Source: Candidatus Zixiibacteriota bacterium (GTDB taxonomy: Bacteria; Zixibacteria; MSB-5A5; GN15; PGXB01). Taken from it: DNA of 17,030 nt. The stretch is taken from positions 378,529 through 395,558 of the forward strand of contig LS998015.1 in the NCBI GenBank assembly GCA_900498245.1, written 5' to 3'. This document shows positions 7,222 through 15,061 of this stretch, one piece after another. The notes under the pieces were generated by a model. That model made no database searches and was not told the origin of the DNA. It saw only the letters and a program-made list of their open reading frames with translations. A program made the position numbers and the translations under genes. Within the stretch, counting starts at the first letter, position 1; each line of letters opens with the position of its first letter.

Positions 7222-7962
7222 TTACCAGAAACAATAATAGGCCCCATGCGGATAGGCCGAAATATTTTTCGGAAATTCCATGTTATACATGCCGAGGTAT
7301 TCATTGGCTTTCTGCGCCACAAAGCCAAGATGATAACTCTCTCGATGTATTGGAATGTAATATCTGATGATGGCGTACGGCGGTTCACTGGAAGGCGCGA
7401 TATAAACGGTTCTCCATGAAAGCGGAATATCGCCGTTGTTGATATTCATCATCTCCCCAATAATCTGATTCAGCCGGTTGATCCAGTGTTTCTCCGAATC
7501 GTAGCCAAGAGAATCGGCGGCGTCAGTATAGAAATACTCAATTACCAGAGTATCGGAACAAAGGAAATCAAGAAGAAAATCGAGGTCGATCGTGGTATCT
7601 CGATTTATGCTTACATCCTTAATGGTATCCGGGGGCCAATTGAAGGGGGTTTCCACAATAATATCATAGACGCCTTCGACAATGGACCAATCATATGACG
7701 AAGAGTCGTCTGTGGAATCGGAGTAATAGACCCCGTTCTTGGGAAGAAACGTGACTCTGGCTCTTTCATTCGTGGCTTCGGTTACGGGAACGCCGCCATT
7801 CAAATTATTGTTGGGGTCGTGCACAGCACACATCCAGGAGTAAACTGTGCCGCTGACATTCACACGCGGCATAGTGCCATTAACAATGGTATCGTCATCA
7901 CTGCAGGATAGAGCCACAAAGAATGCCAATCCCAGAAAAATAAAAACGAATCGCGCCTTCAT
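7222..7962 (-). CDS. Putative lipoprotein of unknown function
   Basis: I chose the ATG at 7962-7960 because GGAGG (7971-7967) stands at the right distance; an in-frame start at 7977 would add five residues before it. The 246-residue product begins with a lipoprotein-type signal (MKARFVFIFLGLAFFVALS-Cys20) followed by SDDD, as often seen in surface lipoproteins; the lipobox has Ala rather than Leu at -3, so lipidation is likely but not certain. Residues 32-130 resemble a beta-sandwich of the carboxypeptidase-regulatory-like type (VNVSGTVYSW, then GVYDIIVETP, then NRDTTIDLDF). The remainder, including a helix near 158-175 and an aromatic C-terminus, matches nothing I know. It is monocistronic and divergent from the permease gene. 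Confidence 0.75.
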   Translation of the reverse strand: MKARFVFIFLGLAFFVALSCSDDDTIVNGTMPRVNVSGTVYSWMCAVHDPNNNLNGGVPVTEATNERARVTFLPKNGVYYSDSTDDSSSYDWSIVEGVYDIIVETPFNWPPDTIKDVSINRDTTIDLDFLLDFLCSDTLVIEYFYTDAADSLGYDSEKHWINRLNQIIGEMMNINNGDIPLSWRTVYIAPSSEPPYAIIRYYIPIHRESYHLGFVAQKANEYLGMYNMEFPKNISAYPHGAYYCFW

Positions 7963-8042
7963 AGTGCCTCCAATCAAAGTTTATTTCAAAGATTCCCTGT
8001 TTCCAGAACGAACTAATGATAAAAAATGTGCAATATAATATT

Positions 8043-8071
8043 ATAATAATGCGAAATCTCATCGGTGCCAA
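8043..8071 (-). promoter_or_regulatory. Candidate promoter for the lipoprotein gene
   Basis: On the minus strand TTGGCA (8071-8066) and TATTAT (8048-8043) are 17 bases apart, which would start transcription about 75 bases before the lipoprotein ATG. This is a match to sigma70-type sites by eye only, in an AT-rich divergent gap of 249 bases. Confidence 0.3.
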
Positions 8072-8073
8072 TA

Positions 8074-8086
8074 ACAATTTAATTGT
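8074..8086. promoter_or_regulatory. Dyad in the divergent gap, possible operator
   Basis: ACAATT (8074-8079) and AATTGT (8081-8086) form a perfect 6-1-6 inverted repeat just upstream of the candidate minus-strand promoter, in the gap shared by the lipoprotein and permease genes. It could bind a dimeric regulator, but AT-rich dyads of this size also arise by chance. Confidence 0.25.
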
Positions 8087-8211
8087 CGAGAATCTGGGCC
8101 CAAATTGCCAGCCGGGTAATTCCGATTTGAATCCCTTTATATCAAATAAAATTCGGGCCGGGTAAATTTTCGTTTTGCCTTTTGGCCATTAATTGCCAAT
8201 TATAAAATGCC

Positions 8212-10482
8212 ATGGGCAAATTCACATCGGAAGTAAGACTGAGTCGGGAAATGACCCTCATGGATACGACCCTAATCGGGGTCGGGGCCATGATCGGCGC
8301 CGGCATTTTCGTTTTGACCGGGATTGCTGCCGGGGTGGCCGGCCCCGCCCTGATTCTGGCATTCGCTCTCAACGGGATAATTGCCGTTTTTACCGCCATG
8401 TCATATGCGGAACTCGGCTCCTGTTACCATGATGCCGGGGGCGGTTATCTCTGGGTGAAGGAGGGTCTCCCGCGATGGAACGGCTTTCTGTCGGGGTGGA
8501 TGAGCTGGTTTGCTCACGCGGTCGCCTGCAGTCTTTACGCTCTTGGTTTTGGGGCCTATTTTGACCTGGTCCTACATGAGTTCGGCTGGTCGCTTCCTCA
8601 CTGGGGCGTCCTCTCACCGCAAAAACTCCTGGCCGCCGCGGTCGCCCTTCTTTTTGCCTATATAAATTATCGCGGCGCCTCCGAAACCGGCAAAATAGGT
8701 AATCTGGTAACTATCGCAAAACTGGTGATACTGGCGGTCTTTATTGCATTCGGGCTCTCCATCGTTTACAATCGCGGCGATTTTTCCTCTTCCCTTACCC
8801 CTTTCATGCCGCATGGCTGGGACGGCGTATTCAAGGCGATGGGACTGACTTTTATCGCTTTCCAGGGATACGAAGTGATTGCGCAGTGCTCCGAAGAAGT
8901 GCGGAACCCGCGAAGAAATATCCCCCTGGCGACTTTTTTGGCGCTTTTAATTGTCGTTCCGATTTATATTCTGGTGGCGATCGCCGCCCTCGGCACCGTG
9001 CAAGTGCAGGGGATGACGCCGTGGGATTACCTGGCCGCCAACAAAGAGACGGCGTTAGTCCTGGTGGCCAAAGGATTCTTTGTCGGCGGGGGTGTCATGC
9101 TTCTGGTCGGCGGTCTGATTTCGACCATGTCGGCCCTCAATGCCACCGTCTATTCGTCATCCCGCGTTGCCTTCGCCATGGGGCGGGATAGAAATTTCCC
9201 CACTTTTTTCAGTTCTGTCAGCAAGAAGAAATACACTCCCCATTGGGCCATCCTGATTTCTATCGTAATCGTTGTTCTCATGGCGGTCTCTCTTCCGATA
9301 GAGGATGTCGCCAGTGCCGCCGATATAATGTTTCTTCTTTTGTTCCTTCAGGTCAATATTGCCATGATTCGTCTGCGCAGGAAACGCCCCGATTTGGATC
9401 GGGGTTTTATCGCGCCCCTGTTCCCGTGGCTGACTATCGCCGGAATATTGCTTCTGCTCTTTCTGGCGATCTATATGTTCAATTACAGTGTCACGGCGTG
9501 GATTGTTACCGGTATCTGGGTTGTCCTCGGGCTCAGCACCTATCGATTCTACGCCGCCCATCGAGAAGTCGAGCACGCCCGAAAAATCAGCGCCTTGACT
9601 CGTCTGGAACAGAAGCAATTCCGGATACTGGCCTGCATTTCCAGCCCCAAGACGGCCGCGGCTCTTTCGCATATCGCGATCGCCCTGGCGAAAAAACATA
9701 ATTCCGAAATAAAATTTCTTCATGTAATAGAGGCCCATGAAGGGCAAAAACTCTATGCCGGAGCGCTGGAAGCCGAACGGGCGATCCCGATTCTTAACGA
9801 AGCCGCCGCCCTGGCCGAAACCGAAAGCGTCCCCGCCGATACTATCATACAGGTTTCTCACCGGATATCGTACGGCATTGTCGAGGCCGCCGATGAGGAG
9901 CGGTGCAATTTATTGGTATTGGGACGCCAGAAGCAACCGAGCTTTGTCGATCGGGTTTTTTCATCTCTGGTTGATACCGTGGTTAATAAATCGGCCGCTG
10001 AAGTGGCGGTTCTGCACGGTTCTTTCGAAAAAGAAAAGGTCAAGAAGATCATCCTACCCTTGGGCGCCAATGTCCATACTCGTCTCGCGGTCGAAATGGC
10101 CCCCGCACTCGTGCAATACTTCAATGCCGGGCTCTTTCTGGTTCAGGTTGCCGATAAAGCCTCGGATATATCCCAAGTCGAGCGGGTGGGCGAGGAAGCG
10201 GCGCAGGAACTGGTCAAGAACGGAGTTACGCCAAGCTTTATTTCCGTGAAAGGGACATCCATCATCAATGGAGTCATCTATGCCTCCCGCGATGCCGACC
10301 TCCTGCTCATGGGTGGTCGCTCCGGAGACCTGTTCGAACTTCTCCTGGCGCGATCGCTTTCGGAAGAAATTACCCTTCGCGTCAGTTGCCCGGTCCTGTG
10401 GGCCCGTGAATATGTCGAAAGAAAATCTTTCTGGGGCTCCCTCCTGAGCCGCCAAAGTATGGAGGTGACAAGCCATGAATGA
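8212..10482 (+). CDS. APC-superfamily amino-acid permease fused to two UspA domains
   Basis: A 756-residue transporter. Residues 1-450 are an APC-type permease with about 12 membrane helices; the first carries the family signature (GAMIGAGIFVLTGIAAG, 25-41), followed by AELGSCYHDAGGGYLWVKE at 67-84 and the FQGYEVIAQCSEEVRNPRRNIP loop around 217-238. The likely substrate is an amino acid or similar cationic metabolite, with ions as co-substrate; specificity cannot be read. Residues 468-602 and 607-732 are two universal stress protein folds (RILACISSPKTA and KKIILPLGANVHTR starts; LLVLGRQ and LLLMGGRSGD near their ends). Their glycine-rich nucleotide motif is degenerate, so ATP binding is doubtful. 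The cytoplasmic Usp pair probably regulates transport. The ATG at 8212 has no clear ribosome binding site. It overlaps the next gene by 8 bases. Confidence 0.92.
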   Translation: MGKFTSEVRLSREMTLMDTTLIGVGAMIGAGIFVLTGIAAGVAGPALILAFALNGIIAVFTAMSYAELGSCYHDAGGGYLWVKEGLPRWNGFLSGWMSWFAHAVACSLYALGFGAYFDLVLHEFGWSLPHWGVLSPQKLLAAAVALLFAYINYRGASETGKIGNLVTIAKLVILAVFIAFGLSIVYNRGDFSSSLTPFMPHGWDGVFKAMGLTFIAFQGYEVIAQCSEEVRNPRRNIPLATFLALLIVVPIYILVAIAALGTVQVQGMTPWDYLAANKETALVLVAKGFFVGGGVMLLVGGLISTMSALNATVYSSSRVAFAMGRDRNFPTFFSSVSKKKYTPHWAILISIVIVVLMAVSLPIEDVASAADIMFLLLFLQVNIAMIRLRRKRPDLDRGFIAPLFPWLTIAGILLLLFLAIYMFNYSVTAWIVTGIWVVLGLSTYRFYAAHREVEHARKISALTRLEQKQFRILACISSPKTAAALSHIAIALAKKHNSEIKFLHVIEAHEGQKLYAGALEAERAIPILNEAAALAETESVPADTIIQVSHRISYGIVEAADEERCNLLVLGRQKQPSFVDRVFSSLVDTVVNKSAAEVAVLHGSFEKEKVKKIILPLGANVHTRLAVEMAPALVQYFNAGLFLVQVADKASDISQVERVGEEAAQELVKNGVTPSFISVKGTSIINGVIYASRDADLLLMGGRSGDLFELLLARSLSEEITLRVSCPVLWAREYVERKSFWGSLLSRQSMEVTSHE

Positions 10483-11149
10483 ATTCTCGCTTAAAAATCA
10501 GCTTCTGGGAATGTTCCAAAACGTCGTGGCATTTTTGCCAAACCTGCTCGCCGGAATTGTCCTGATCCTGATCGGCTGGCTGCTGGCCTGGTTGGCCAAG
10601 AGGATCGCAGTGAGGATCGCCATCGTGCTCCGGCTGGAGCGCTATTTGACCAGTTTTCGCTGGGGTGATGATTTCGCTCGGGCCGATGTCCGTTACGGTT
10701 TATATAATTTTCTTGGCGGAATAGTCGCGGCTGTCATTTTCCTGATATTCCTTGAAAACGCTTTCGAGGCCTGGAATTTAAAACTTCTCTCCCGGATGAT
10801 TGAGAAGGGGATAGCGATCTTCCCGCGCCTCTTTTCGGCCGCCATTGCTATCGGAGCCGGCTGGCTGATCTCCCTCTGGTCGGCCAAATCGATCCAGCGG
10901 ACCCTTCTCCGGGAGCATGTTCCCGGAGCGACCCTGATGGCTCGATTGGTTAAAATGGTGCTGGTCGTTTTTTTCTCGGCAATTGCTCTCTACGAACTTG
11001 AGATCGGGCGTCAGATTGTCCTGATCGGATTCGGCGCCTTTGCCGTCACTATAGGAGCGTTCATAATAATCATCGCCGTAATCGGCGGTCGGGATGCCCT
11101 CAAAGAGATTATCGATTCGGTCCGCAAGTCGGGTAACGCGCCGGAATGA
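10475..11149 (+). CDS. TM-helix repeat membrane protein, MscS-related
   Basis: A 224-residue integral membrane protein. Residues 8-57 match the conserved TM-helix element of small-conductance mechanosensitive channel relatives (FLPNLLAGIVLILIGWLLAW followed by AKRIAVR). A second similar unit occurs at about 105-160 (IAIFPRLFSAAIAIGAGWLI). Further hydrophobic segments lie at about 78-95, 158-173 and 181-203. The beta-domain that forms the cytoplasmic vestibule of true MscS is absent, so channel activity is uncertain. GGAGGTGA at 10461-10468 is a near-perfect ribosome binding site inside the end of the permease gene, and the 8-base overlap implies translational coupling. The protein may therefore act with the permease, for instance in osmotic or turgor sensing; that role is inference. 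Confidence 0.82.
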   Translation: MNEFSLKNQLLGMFQNVVAFLPNLLAGIVLILIGWLLAWLAKRIAVRIAIVLRLERYLTSFRWGDDFARADVRYGLYNFLGGIVAAVIFLIFLENAFEAWNLKLLSRMIEKGIAIFPRLFSAAIAIGAGWLISLWSAKSIQRTLLREHVPGATLMARLVKMVLVVFFSAIALYELEIGRQIVLIGFGAFAVTIGAFIIIIAVIGGRDALKEIIDSVRKSGNAPE

Positions 11150-11302
11150 AACCGGAAAATATTTAATTCAATTAATAATGACATTGTGGGACGGGTCAGC
11201 CGATTTGATTTCCAAAAATTCGCTTCTAAAGATACCCGTCTTTTTGCGCACTCGTACGGTAATTTAGCCGATCTTCAAGTGCTCCCGAACACCGGGGATG
11301 AC

Positions 11303-11311
11303 TGATATAAT
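11303..11311 (+). promoter_or_regulatory. Extended -10 promoter candidate
   Basis: TGATATAAT at 11303-11311 contains a perfect TATAAT with the extended TGn element. No -35 box is visible at the usual distance. It lies in the 304-base gap (11150-11453) before the outer-membrane-like gene and would give a leader of roughly 135 bases. The same octamer ACTGATAT recurs 20 bases downstream (11321-11328). No gene or terminator is visible in the gap. Confidence 0.3.
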
Positions 11312-11399
11312 CCCGTGGTAACTGATATTTGGGGGAAATATATATTCCGCTTTCCAAAAATAGAGGAAAAAAGGTTCGATCCAATGAACAATATGGGAC

Positions 11400-11427
11400 T
11401 TGAAATGGGGCGGGTTTATCGTATATT
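11400..11427 (+). promoter_or_regulatory. Candidate promoter for the outer-membrane-like gene
   Basis: TTGAAA (11400-11405) and TATATT (11422-11427) are separated by 16 bases, placing a start near 11434 and a leader of about 20 bases that contains the AAGGAAG ribosome binding site. Read by eye only. Confidence 0.35.
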
Positions 11428-11453
11428 AATTCACGCAGAAGGAAGCTTATAAA

Positions 11454-12242
11454 TTGTCTCAATCGTTAGGGAAAACGATTTTCCAAATCGTCTTTTCTCT
11501 GTTTCTCGTCATGTCGCCGCTCGTCACGCACGGGCAGGGGTCTCATTTGCCCGACGGAACATTAGGGAAGCCGAATGGATTGATTTATGCCCAATATGCT
11601 TCCATGACCACCGGTGGAACGGTCATGGTTACCGATCAGAAAAGCGCCGGTATCGAAATAACTCTTCCGGCATTTCGGGAATTGACATTTTCCGCGGCTT
11701 ATTTTGCCCGCAAAGGGGACTCGGTATATCATAACTACTTCGCCGAAATGAAAATCTATCTGGCCGGTCCCATTCGGGAGCCGGGGAAATGTAATCCCGA
11801 CGGGAAGATATTCACGCCGGTTTTTTCATTCGGCTATGGCGGCGAATTTCCCGATCAGAATCCGCCGGCGAATAAGTACCGTGCCGGGATTCAGGCACTG
11901 GTTCCGCTATCGCCCCATTTCAGTCTAGGGGCGGGAGGGAATTACTATCAGGACAAAATTACCCGTCATGCCGATAAGGTGTACGGTGTCCTCAATATTT
12001 TCCCCCGGGCCTATTCGGCAAGCGACCTTTATCTAAATCCTGACGGCATCGAAGGGGTCCCGTCGCTGAGTCTTTCCGGTGGCGGATCGGAAAAAGGTTT
12101 TTTTGGTCAACTTGACGTCTTGATCCCTCTGAATGCCGGGACGACTTTGACCTTCTATACCCGCGGGGAGCGGTATCCCAAACCGTATCTGCGCACGGCC
12201 ATTCTTGGCTGCCGCGTAAGTATTTATCCTTCAAGCAATTAG
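11454..12242 (+). CDS. Exported outer-membrane beta-barrel-like protein
   Basis: Translation probably starts at the TTG at 11454, since AAGGAAG lies about 8 bases upstream and the signal peptide follows directly. The 262-residue product has a signal sequence at about 1-28 (KTIFQIVFSLFLVMSPLVTHGQ-GS). The rest is rich in alternating hydrophobic and polar residues, glycine and aromatics (GIEITLPAFRELTFSAAYF, FTPVFSFGYGGEF, HFSLGAGGNYYQDK, TTLTFYTRGERY), as expected for an outer-membrane beta barrel, and ends VSIYPSSN without the usual terminal Phe. I cannot assign a named family or substrate. It precedes the PDZ protein by 141 bases on the same strand; no terminator separates them, so they may share a transcript. 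Confidence 0.75.
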   Translation: MSQSLGKTIFQIVFSLFLVMSPLVTHGQGSHLPDGTLGKPNGLIYAQYASMTTGGTVMVTDQKSAGIEITLPAFRELTFSAAYFARKGDSVYHNYFAEMKIYLAGPIREPGKCNPDGKIFTPVFSFGYGGEFPDQNPPANKYRAGIQALVPLSPHFSLGAGGNYYQDKITRHADKVYGVLNIFPRAYSASDLYLNPDGIEGVPSLSLSGGGSEKGFFGQLDVLIPLNAGTTLTFYTRGERYPKPYLRTAILGCRVSIYPSSN

Positions 12243-12383
12243 GCGATTCGTCGTTTATCCGGCGCACATTTTCTGAACTTGTATCGGCCCGGTCTATATT
12301 CATCTCCAAAATTCGGGAACTGCAACGGGTGACCTCTTGTAGAATAAATTACAAATATTCAAGCGATGCACAAGGAGGCAGCG

Positions 12384-13364
12384 ATGAAAAGAAATTTGAT
12401 GATTGTCCTGGCGGTGGCGCTTCTGGCGATACCGTTCACGGTTTTGACCGCTATCGCGGACAACGGCAACGGCTGGCTGGGGCTTTATACCCAGACGATC
12501 GACAAGGATTTGAAAGAGGCCTTTAATCTTGGCAGTGATCATGGTGTTGTTATAAACCGGGTGATACCGAACTCTCCGGCCGACAAAGCCGGTCTTAAGG
12601 CGGGCGATATTATTCTCAGTCTCGACGGCACCGATCTGACCACCTCGGAGCAGTTGGCGGATCTGGTCGGCGAGCATAATTCCGGCGACAAGGTGAAACT
12701 GGACGTGATGCATAAGGGGAACAAAGAGACTTTGTCGATCGCTCTCGGCGAGCGGCAGAATAGCCCCACCAAGATGTTTAGCGATCAAATGGGCATGCCG
12801 TCGGCCCCATCGGCCCCGCATGTCTATTCCAAGGTTTACCGTTTCAATCAGAGTGAGATGTCGGATACCTATATCGGGGTGAGTCTTCAGAGTCTTAACA
12901 CCCAGTTGGGCGACTATTTCGGCGTAACGGACGGGAAGGGGGCGTTGGTGGCGGAAGTGATGGATAACTCCCCGGCGCAGAAGGCCGGGATCAAGGCCGG
13001 CGATGTGATCACATCCATTGACGGGCAGGCGATCGACGGCCCGAGCGATGTGCAAAAAGCGGTGGCCGACAAGAAGAAGGGGGAGAAATTGGAAATGACG
13101 GTCCTTCGAAATAAGGGCAAAATGGATTTTGCCCTCGAAGTGGCCGAAACGCCCCCCGATCTGGCCGGTCTCGGCAATATGACCCCCGGTATGGATCAGT
13201 ATTTCAACATGAATATGCCCAAAATGCACGGCCTGTTCCACGGCAATATCGGCAACAGTTTCATGGATCTCGATTCGATGCAGCAGTCGATACAGCAGTT
13301 GCAGGAACAGATGCAAAAGTTGCAGGAGCAGTTGAATCAGACGCAACCGGCTCCCAAAAAGTAA
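12384..13364 (+). CDS. Secreted two-PDZ-domain protein without protease domain
   Basis: I chose the ATG at 12384 because AAGGAGG at 12372-12378 precedes it; an ATG at 12366 lies upstream of that site. The 326-residue product has a signal peptide at about 1-25 (LMIVLAVALLAIPFTVLTAIA). PDZ domain 1 spans about 30-123 (GWLGLYTQ; VIPNSPADKAGLKAGDIILSLDG). PDZ domain 2 spans about 163-254 (YIGVSLQS; VMDNSPAQKAGIKAGDVITSIDG). A Met/Asn-rich stretch (265-295) leads to a Gln-rich coiled coil at 298-319 (MQQSIQQLQEQMQKLQEQL). The domains resemble those of HtrA/DegP, but there is no trypsin-like catalytic domain, so it is likely a periplasmic adaptor or peptide-binding protein rather than a protease. 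Transcription ends at the strong hairpin 58 bases downstream. Confidence 0.9.
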   Translation: MKRNLMIVLAVALLAIPFTVLTAIADNGNGWLGLYTQTIDKDLKEAFNLGSDHGVVINRVIPNSPADKAGLKAGDIILSLDGTDLTTSEQLADLVGEHNSGDKVKLDVMHKGNKETLSIALGERQNSPTKMFSDQMGMPSAPSAPHVYSKVYRFNQSEMSDTYIGVSLQSLNTQLGDYFGVTDGKGALVAEVMDNSPAQKAGIKAGDVITSIDGQAIDGPSDVQKAVADKKKGEKLEMTVLRNKGKMDFALEVAETPPDLAGLGNMTPGMDQYFNMNMPKMHGLFHGNIGNSFMDLDSMQQSIQQLQEQMQKLQEQLNQTQPAPKK

Positions 13365-13422
13365 AGGTTTAAGTGACGATTTAACCTCCTATCTGAAAAC
13401 CCGTAAGGGTTGAAATAGAAAA

Positions 13423-13458
13423 CCCCGGCCGACGGCAGAAGCGGCCGGGGCTTTTTTT
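13423..13458 (+). terminator. Rho-independent terminator of the PDZ gene
   Basis: CCCCGGCCG (13423-13431) pairs perfectly with CGGCCGGGG (13442-13450), a 9-bp GC-rich stem with a 10-base loop, followed by C and seven T (13452-13458). A smaller hairpin, AACCC-GTAA-GGGTT at 13398-13411, lies just before it. Confidence 0.92.
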
Positions 13459-13520
13459 GTTTGCCTTGTAAGAAACGCTCCCTTAAATTGGAGTATTAAA
13501 AATCTAAACAGGATGTCCCT

Positions 13521-14489
13521 ATGCCGGAACTGACGGTAGAAAAACTCTTTAAGGACCGCAAAGATTATTTTGACCTGACCCTCCTCAACTCCGAGGGGGG
13601 GCTGAAGAAAAAAATCACCACCGCCGAGGTTCATCGCCCGGGGCTGGCGCTGGCCGGGTTTCTGGATCGTTTCGCCAACCACCGCATTCAGGTTCTCGGC
13701 GAAACCGAAATGGCCTATGTCAATCAAATCGAACATAAGACTCTTTTGGAGATCGCCAAAAAAATATTCGGCGTCGGAATTCCCCTGATGATCATTTCCA
13801 AAGGGATCACCCCGCCCTTGGATTTTCTGCAGATTGCCGATAGTTACGGGACCGCCGTGTTTTCGTCGCGCCTGACCACCTCCGAATTGACCAACCGTCT
13901 CTCCGGCTATCTCGATGTAAATTTCGCGCCGGTGATTACGATGCACGGGACGCTGGTCGATGTCTACGGGGTCGGCCTGCTTTATACCGGGAAATCGGGG
14001 ATTGGCAAATCGGAAATCGCGCTCGACCTGGTGGAACGGGGGCACCGGCTGGTGGCCGACGATGTCATCAAGGTGATCCGCAAATCGCCCGACCTGATTG
14101 TCGGCACCGGCTCGGAAATGCTGGGGCATCATATGGAAATCCGCGGTATCGGCATTATCGACGTGGAAAAACTGTTCGGAATTCGGGCCATCCGGATTCA
14201 GAAGCGGATCGAAGTCGAGGTGCACCTGGCGCTCTGGTCGGAAGACCTGGAGTACGAGCGGCTGGGAATCGAGGAGACCGAGACGACTATTCTGGGGGTT
14301 TCGATACCCCAGGTGATTGTCCCGATATCGCCCGGGAAAAATATCACGGTTATTTCCGAAGTGATCGCGATGAACCATATGCTCAAAGTCTATGGCGAGA
14401 ATTCGGCGGCGGAATTTTCGAAACGTCTGTCGGAACGGTTGCACCGTCAGGCGATGACCAAAGATTATCTCGAATCGGATTACGAGTAA
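13521..14489 (+). CDS. hprK: HPr kinase/phosphorylase
   Basis: HprK uses ATP or pyrophosphate to phosphorylate HPr on Ser46 and also reverses this by phosphorolysis. In Firmicutes this drives carbon catabolite control; in many Gram-negative and candidate phyla it occurs with an incomplete PTS. The 322-residue protein has the N-terminal MurF-like domain (1-130) and the catalytic domain. Visible residues: His142 in MHGTLVDVYG, the Walker A GKSGIGKS at 157-164, the acidic pair Asp180/Asp181 (LVADDVI), the signature EIRGIGIIDVEKLFG at 206-220, and a C-terminal SPGKN loop at 270-274. Length is normal. AGGA a few bases before the ATG at 13521 is an acceptable ribosome binding site. It stands alone between two terminators; no HPr, enzyme I or PTS gene is in the window, so its partner must be elsewhere. 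Confidence 0.96.
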   Translation: MPELTVEKLFKDRKDYFDLTLLNSEGGLKKKITTAEVHRPGLALAGFLDRFANHRIQVLGETEMAYVNQIEHKTLLEIAKKIFGVGIPLMIISKGITPPLDFLQIADSYGTAVFSSRLTTSELTNRLSGYLDVNFAPVITMHGTLVDVYGVGLLYTGKSGIGKSEIALDLVERGHRLVADDVIKVIRKSPDLIVGTGSEMLGHHMEIRGIGIIDVEKLFGIRAIRIQKRIEVEVHLALWSEDLEYERLGIEETETTILGVSIPQVIVPISPGKNITVISEVIAMNHMLKVYGENSAAEFSKRLSERLHRQAMTKDYLESDYE

Positions 14490-14511
14490 GATCAAAGAAG
14501 ACAGTTTGCAG

Positions 14512-14540
14512 GGGCGGACCGGCGCGTCCGCCCTTTTTTT
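14512..14540 (+). terminator. Rho-independent terminator of hprK
   Basis: GGGCGGAC (14512-14519) and GTCCGCCC (14526-14533) form a perfect 8-bp stem around a 6-base loop (CGGCGC), followed by seven T. The same stem recurs at 15466-15485 in the opposite orientation with a one-base different loop, so this terminator appears to belong to a repeat family. Confidence 0.9.
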
Positions 14541-14595
14541 GCCCGACACAAATTCCCCCAAAGGCGGGGAGAAAATTCCTGTCCTCCGCCAGGGA

Positions 14596-14615
14596 GCCGG
14601 ACAAGAATGTCCGGC
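14596..14615. repeat. Hairpin, 8-bp stem (GCCGGACA)
   Basis: GCCGGACA (14596-14603) is the perfect reverse complement of TGTCCGGC (14608-14615), loop AGAA; read as a 7-bp stem the loop is six bases. Geometry is like the hairpins at 14512 and 15.3-15.6 kb. No T-run follows directly. Confidence 0.65.
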
Positions 14616-14633
14616 CCACCGATTTTTTGTCCC

Positions 14634-14651
14634 TGTCGCGATCCAGCGACA
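14634..14651. repeat. Hairpin, 6-bp stem (TGTCGC)
   Basis: TGTCGC (14634-14639) pairs with GCGACA (14646-14651) around a 6-base loop (GATCCA). Six T lie just upstream (14623-14628). Small enough to be chance, but the 6-nt loop matches its neighbours. Confidence 0.4.
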
Positions 14652-15009
14652 ACCTGGCCCGCCCGCTTTTTTCTCGCCGCAACTTCTTGTCCCGCAATGT
14701 GTGGTAAAAGGCAAAGACAACTGATTTTCCCTGTAATTGCATTACCGGTATAAGGTTGCCGGGGATTTGGGTTCGCTTTTCTGATACAAAAGGGGGCCCC
14801 ATTTTTTGCGTCTTTTCATGCAACCGATTGAACAGGATTGGATTACAGCAATATTTTGGCGCAATATCGCGCGATAATTTCCCGGCGCAAGGACCGAACG
14901 GCATTTGATAATATATAGACATAATTATAGACCTCTCAGTACCTATCCCTCCTTCCGACCGATGCACATCAAATTGACATCGAATTTGTACGGGAAACAA
15001 TAATAAGAT

Positions 15010-15055
15010 GTCGGGTTTCTCGCCTGTTCGCTATGCTCACGTCTCGAGACCCGAC
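15010..15055. repeat. REP-like hairpin beside the RAYT remnant
   Basis: GTCGGG (15010-15015) pairs with CCCGAC (15050-15055), and TCTCG (15018-15022) with CGAGA (15045-15049), giving an 11-bp stem interrupted only by a two-base TT bulge, with a 22-base loop. It lies 6 bases beyond the stop codon of the transposase fragment, the usual place for a REP partner of a RAYT gene. Confidence 0.6.
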
Positions 15056-15061
15056 CTACCG

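Larger units (their letters stand above)
14541..15009. other. Gene-free stretch between hprK terminator and RAYT remnant
   Basis: No reading frame here has a start signal or protein-like composition. The first 180 bases are GC-rich and hold two clear short hairpins (listed separately) plus a weak one, TCCCC (14554-14558) with GGGGA (14566-14570). Bases 14720-15009 are more AT-rich and show no structure beyond a GGGGCCCC palindrome near 14793 and a TTGACA at 14974 that lacks a convincing -10 box and a downstream gene. Confidence 0.6.

Noticed and set aside
11370-11390. GGTTCGATCC, resembling a tRNA T-arm
   Set aside because: The flanking bases do not pair to form a T stem, and no acceptor, D or anticodon arms can be placed around it.
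12300-13346. A 348-codon open frame on the minus strand
   Set aside because: It is antisense to the two-PDZ gene, has no ribosome binding site, and its His/Leu/Gly-rich translation mirrors the codon bias of the true gene.
13398-13411. AACCC-GTAA-GGGTT mini-hairpin as a regulatory element
   Set aside because: It is only 5 bp, stands directly before a strong terminator and most likely has no separate role.
13389-14720. A 443-codon open frame on the minus strand
   Set aside because: It is antisense to hprK and runs through two terminators; its composition is that of an antisense shadow.
14506-14724. A short open frame downstream of hprK
   Set aside because: It translates the terminator and adjacent hairpins; no ribosome binding site and no protein-like pattern.
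14974-15003. TTGACA suggesting a strong promoter
   Set aside because: No good -10 box at 16-18 bases, and no plus-strand gene follows; the next gene downstream is on the other strand.
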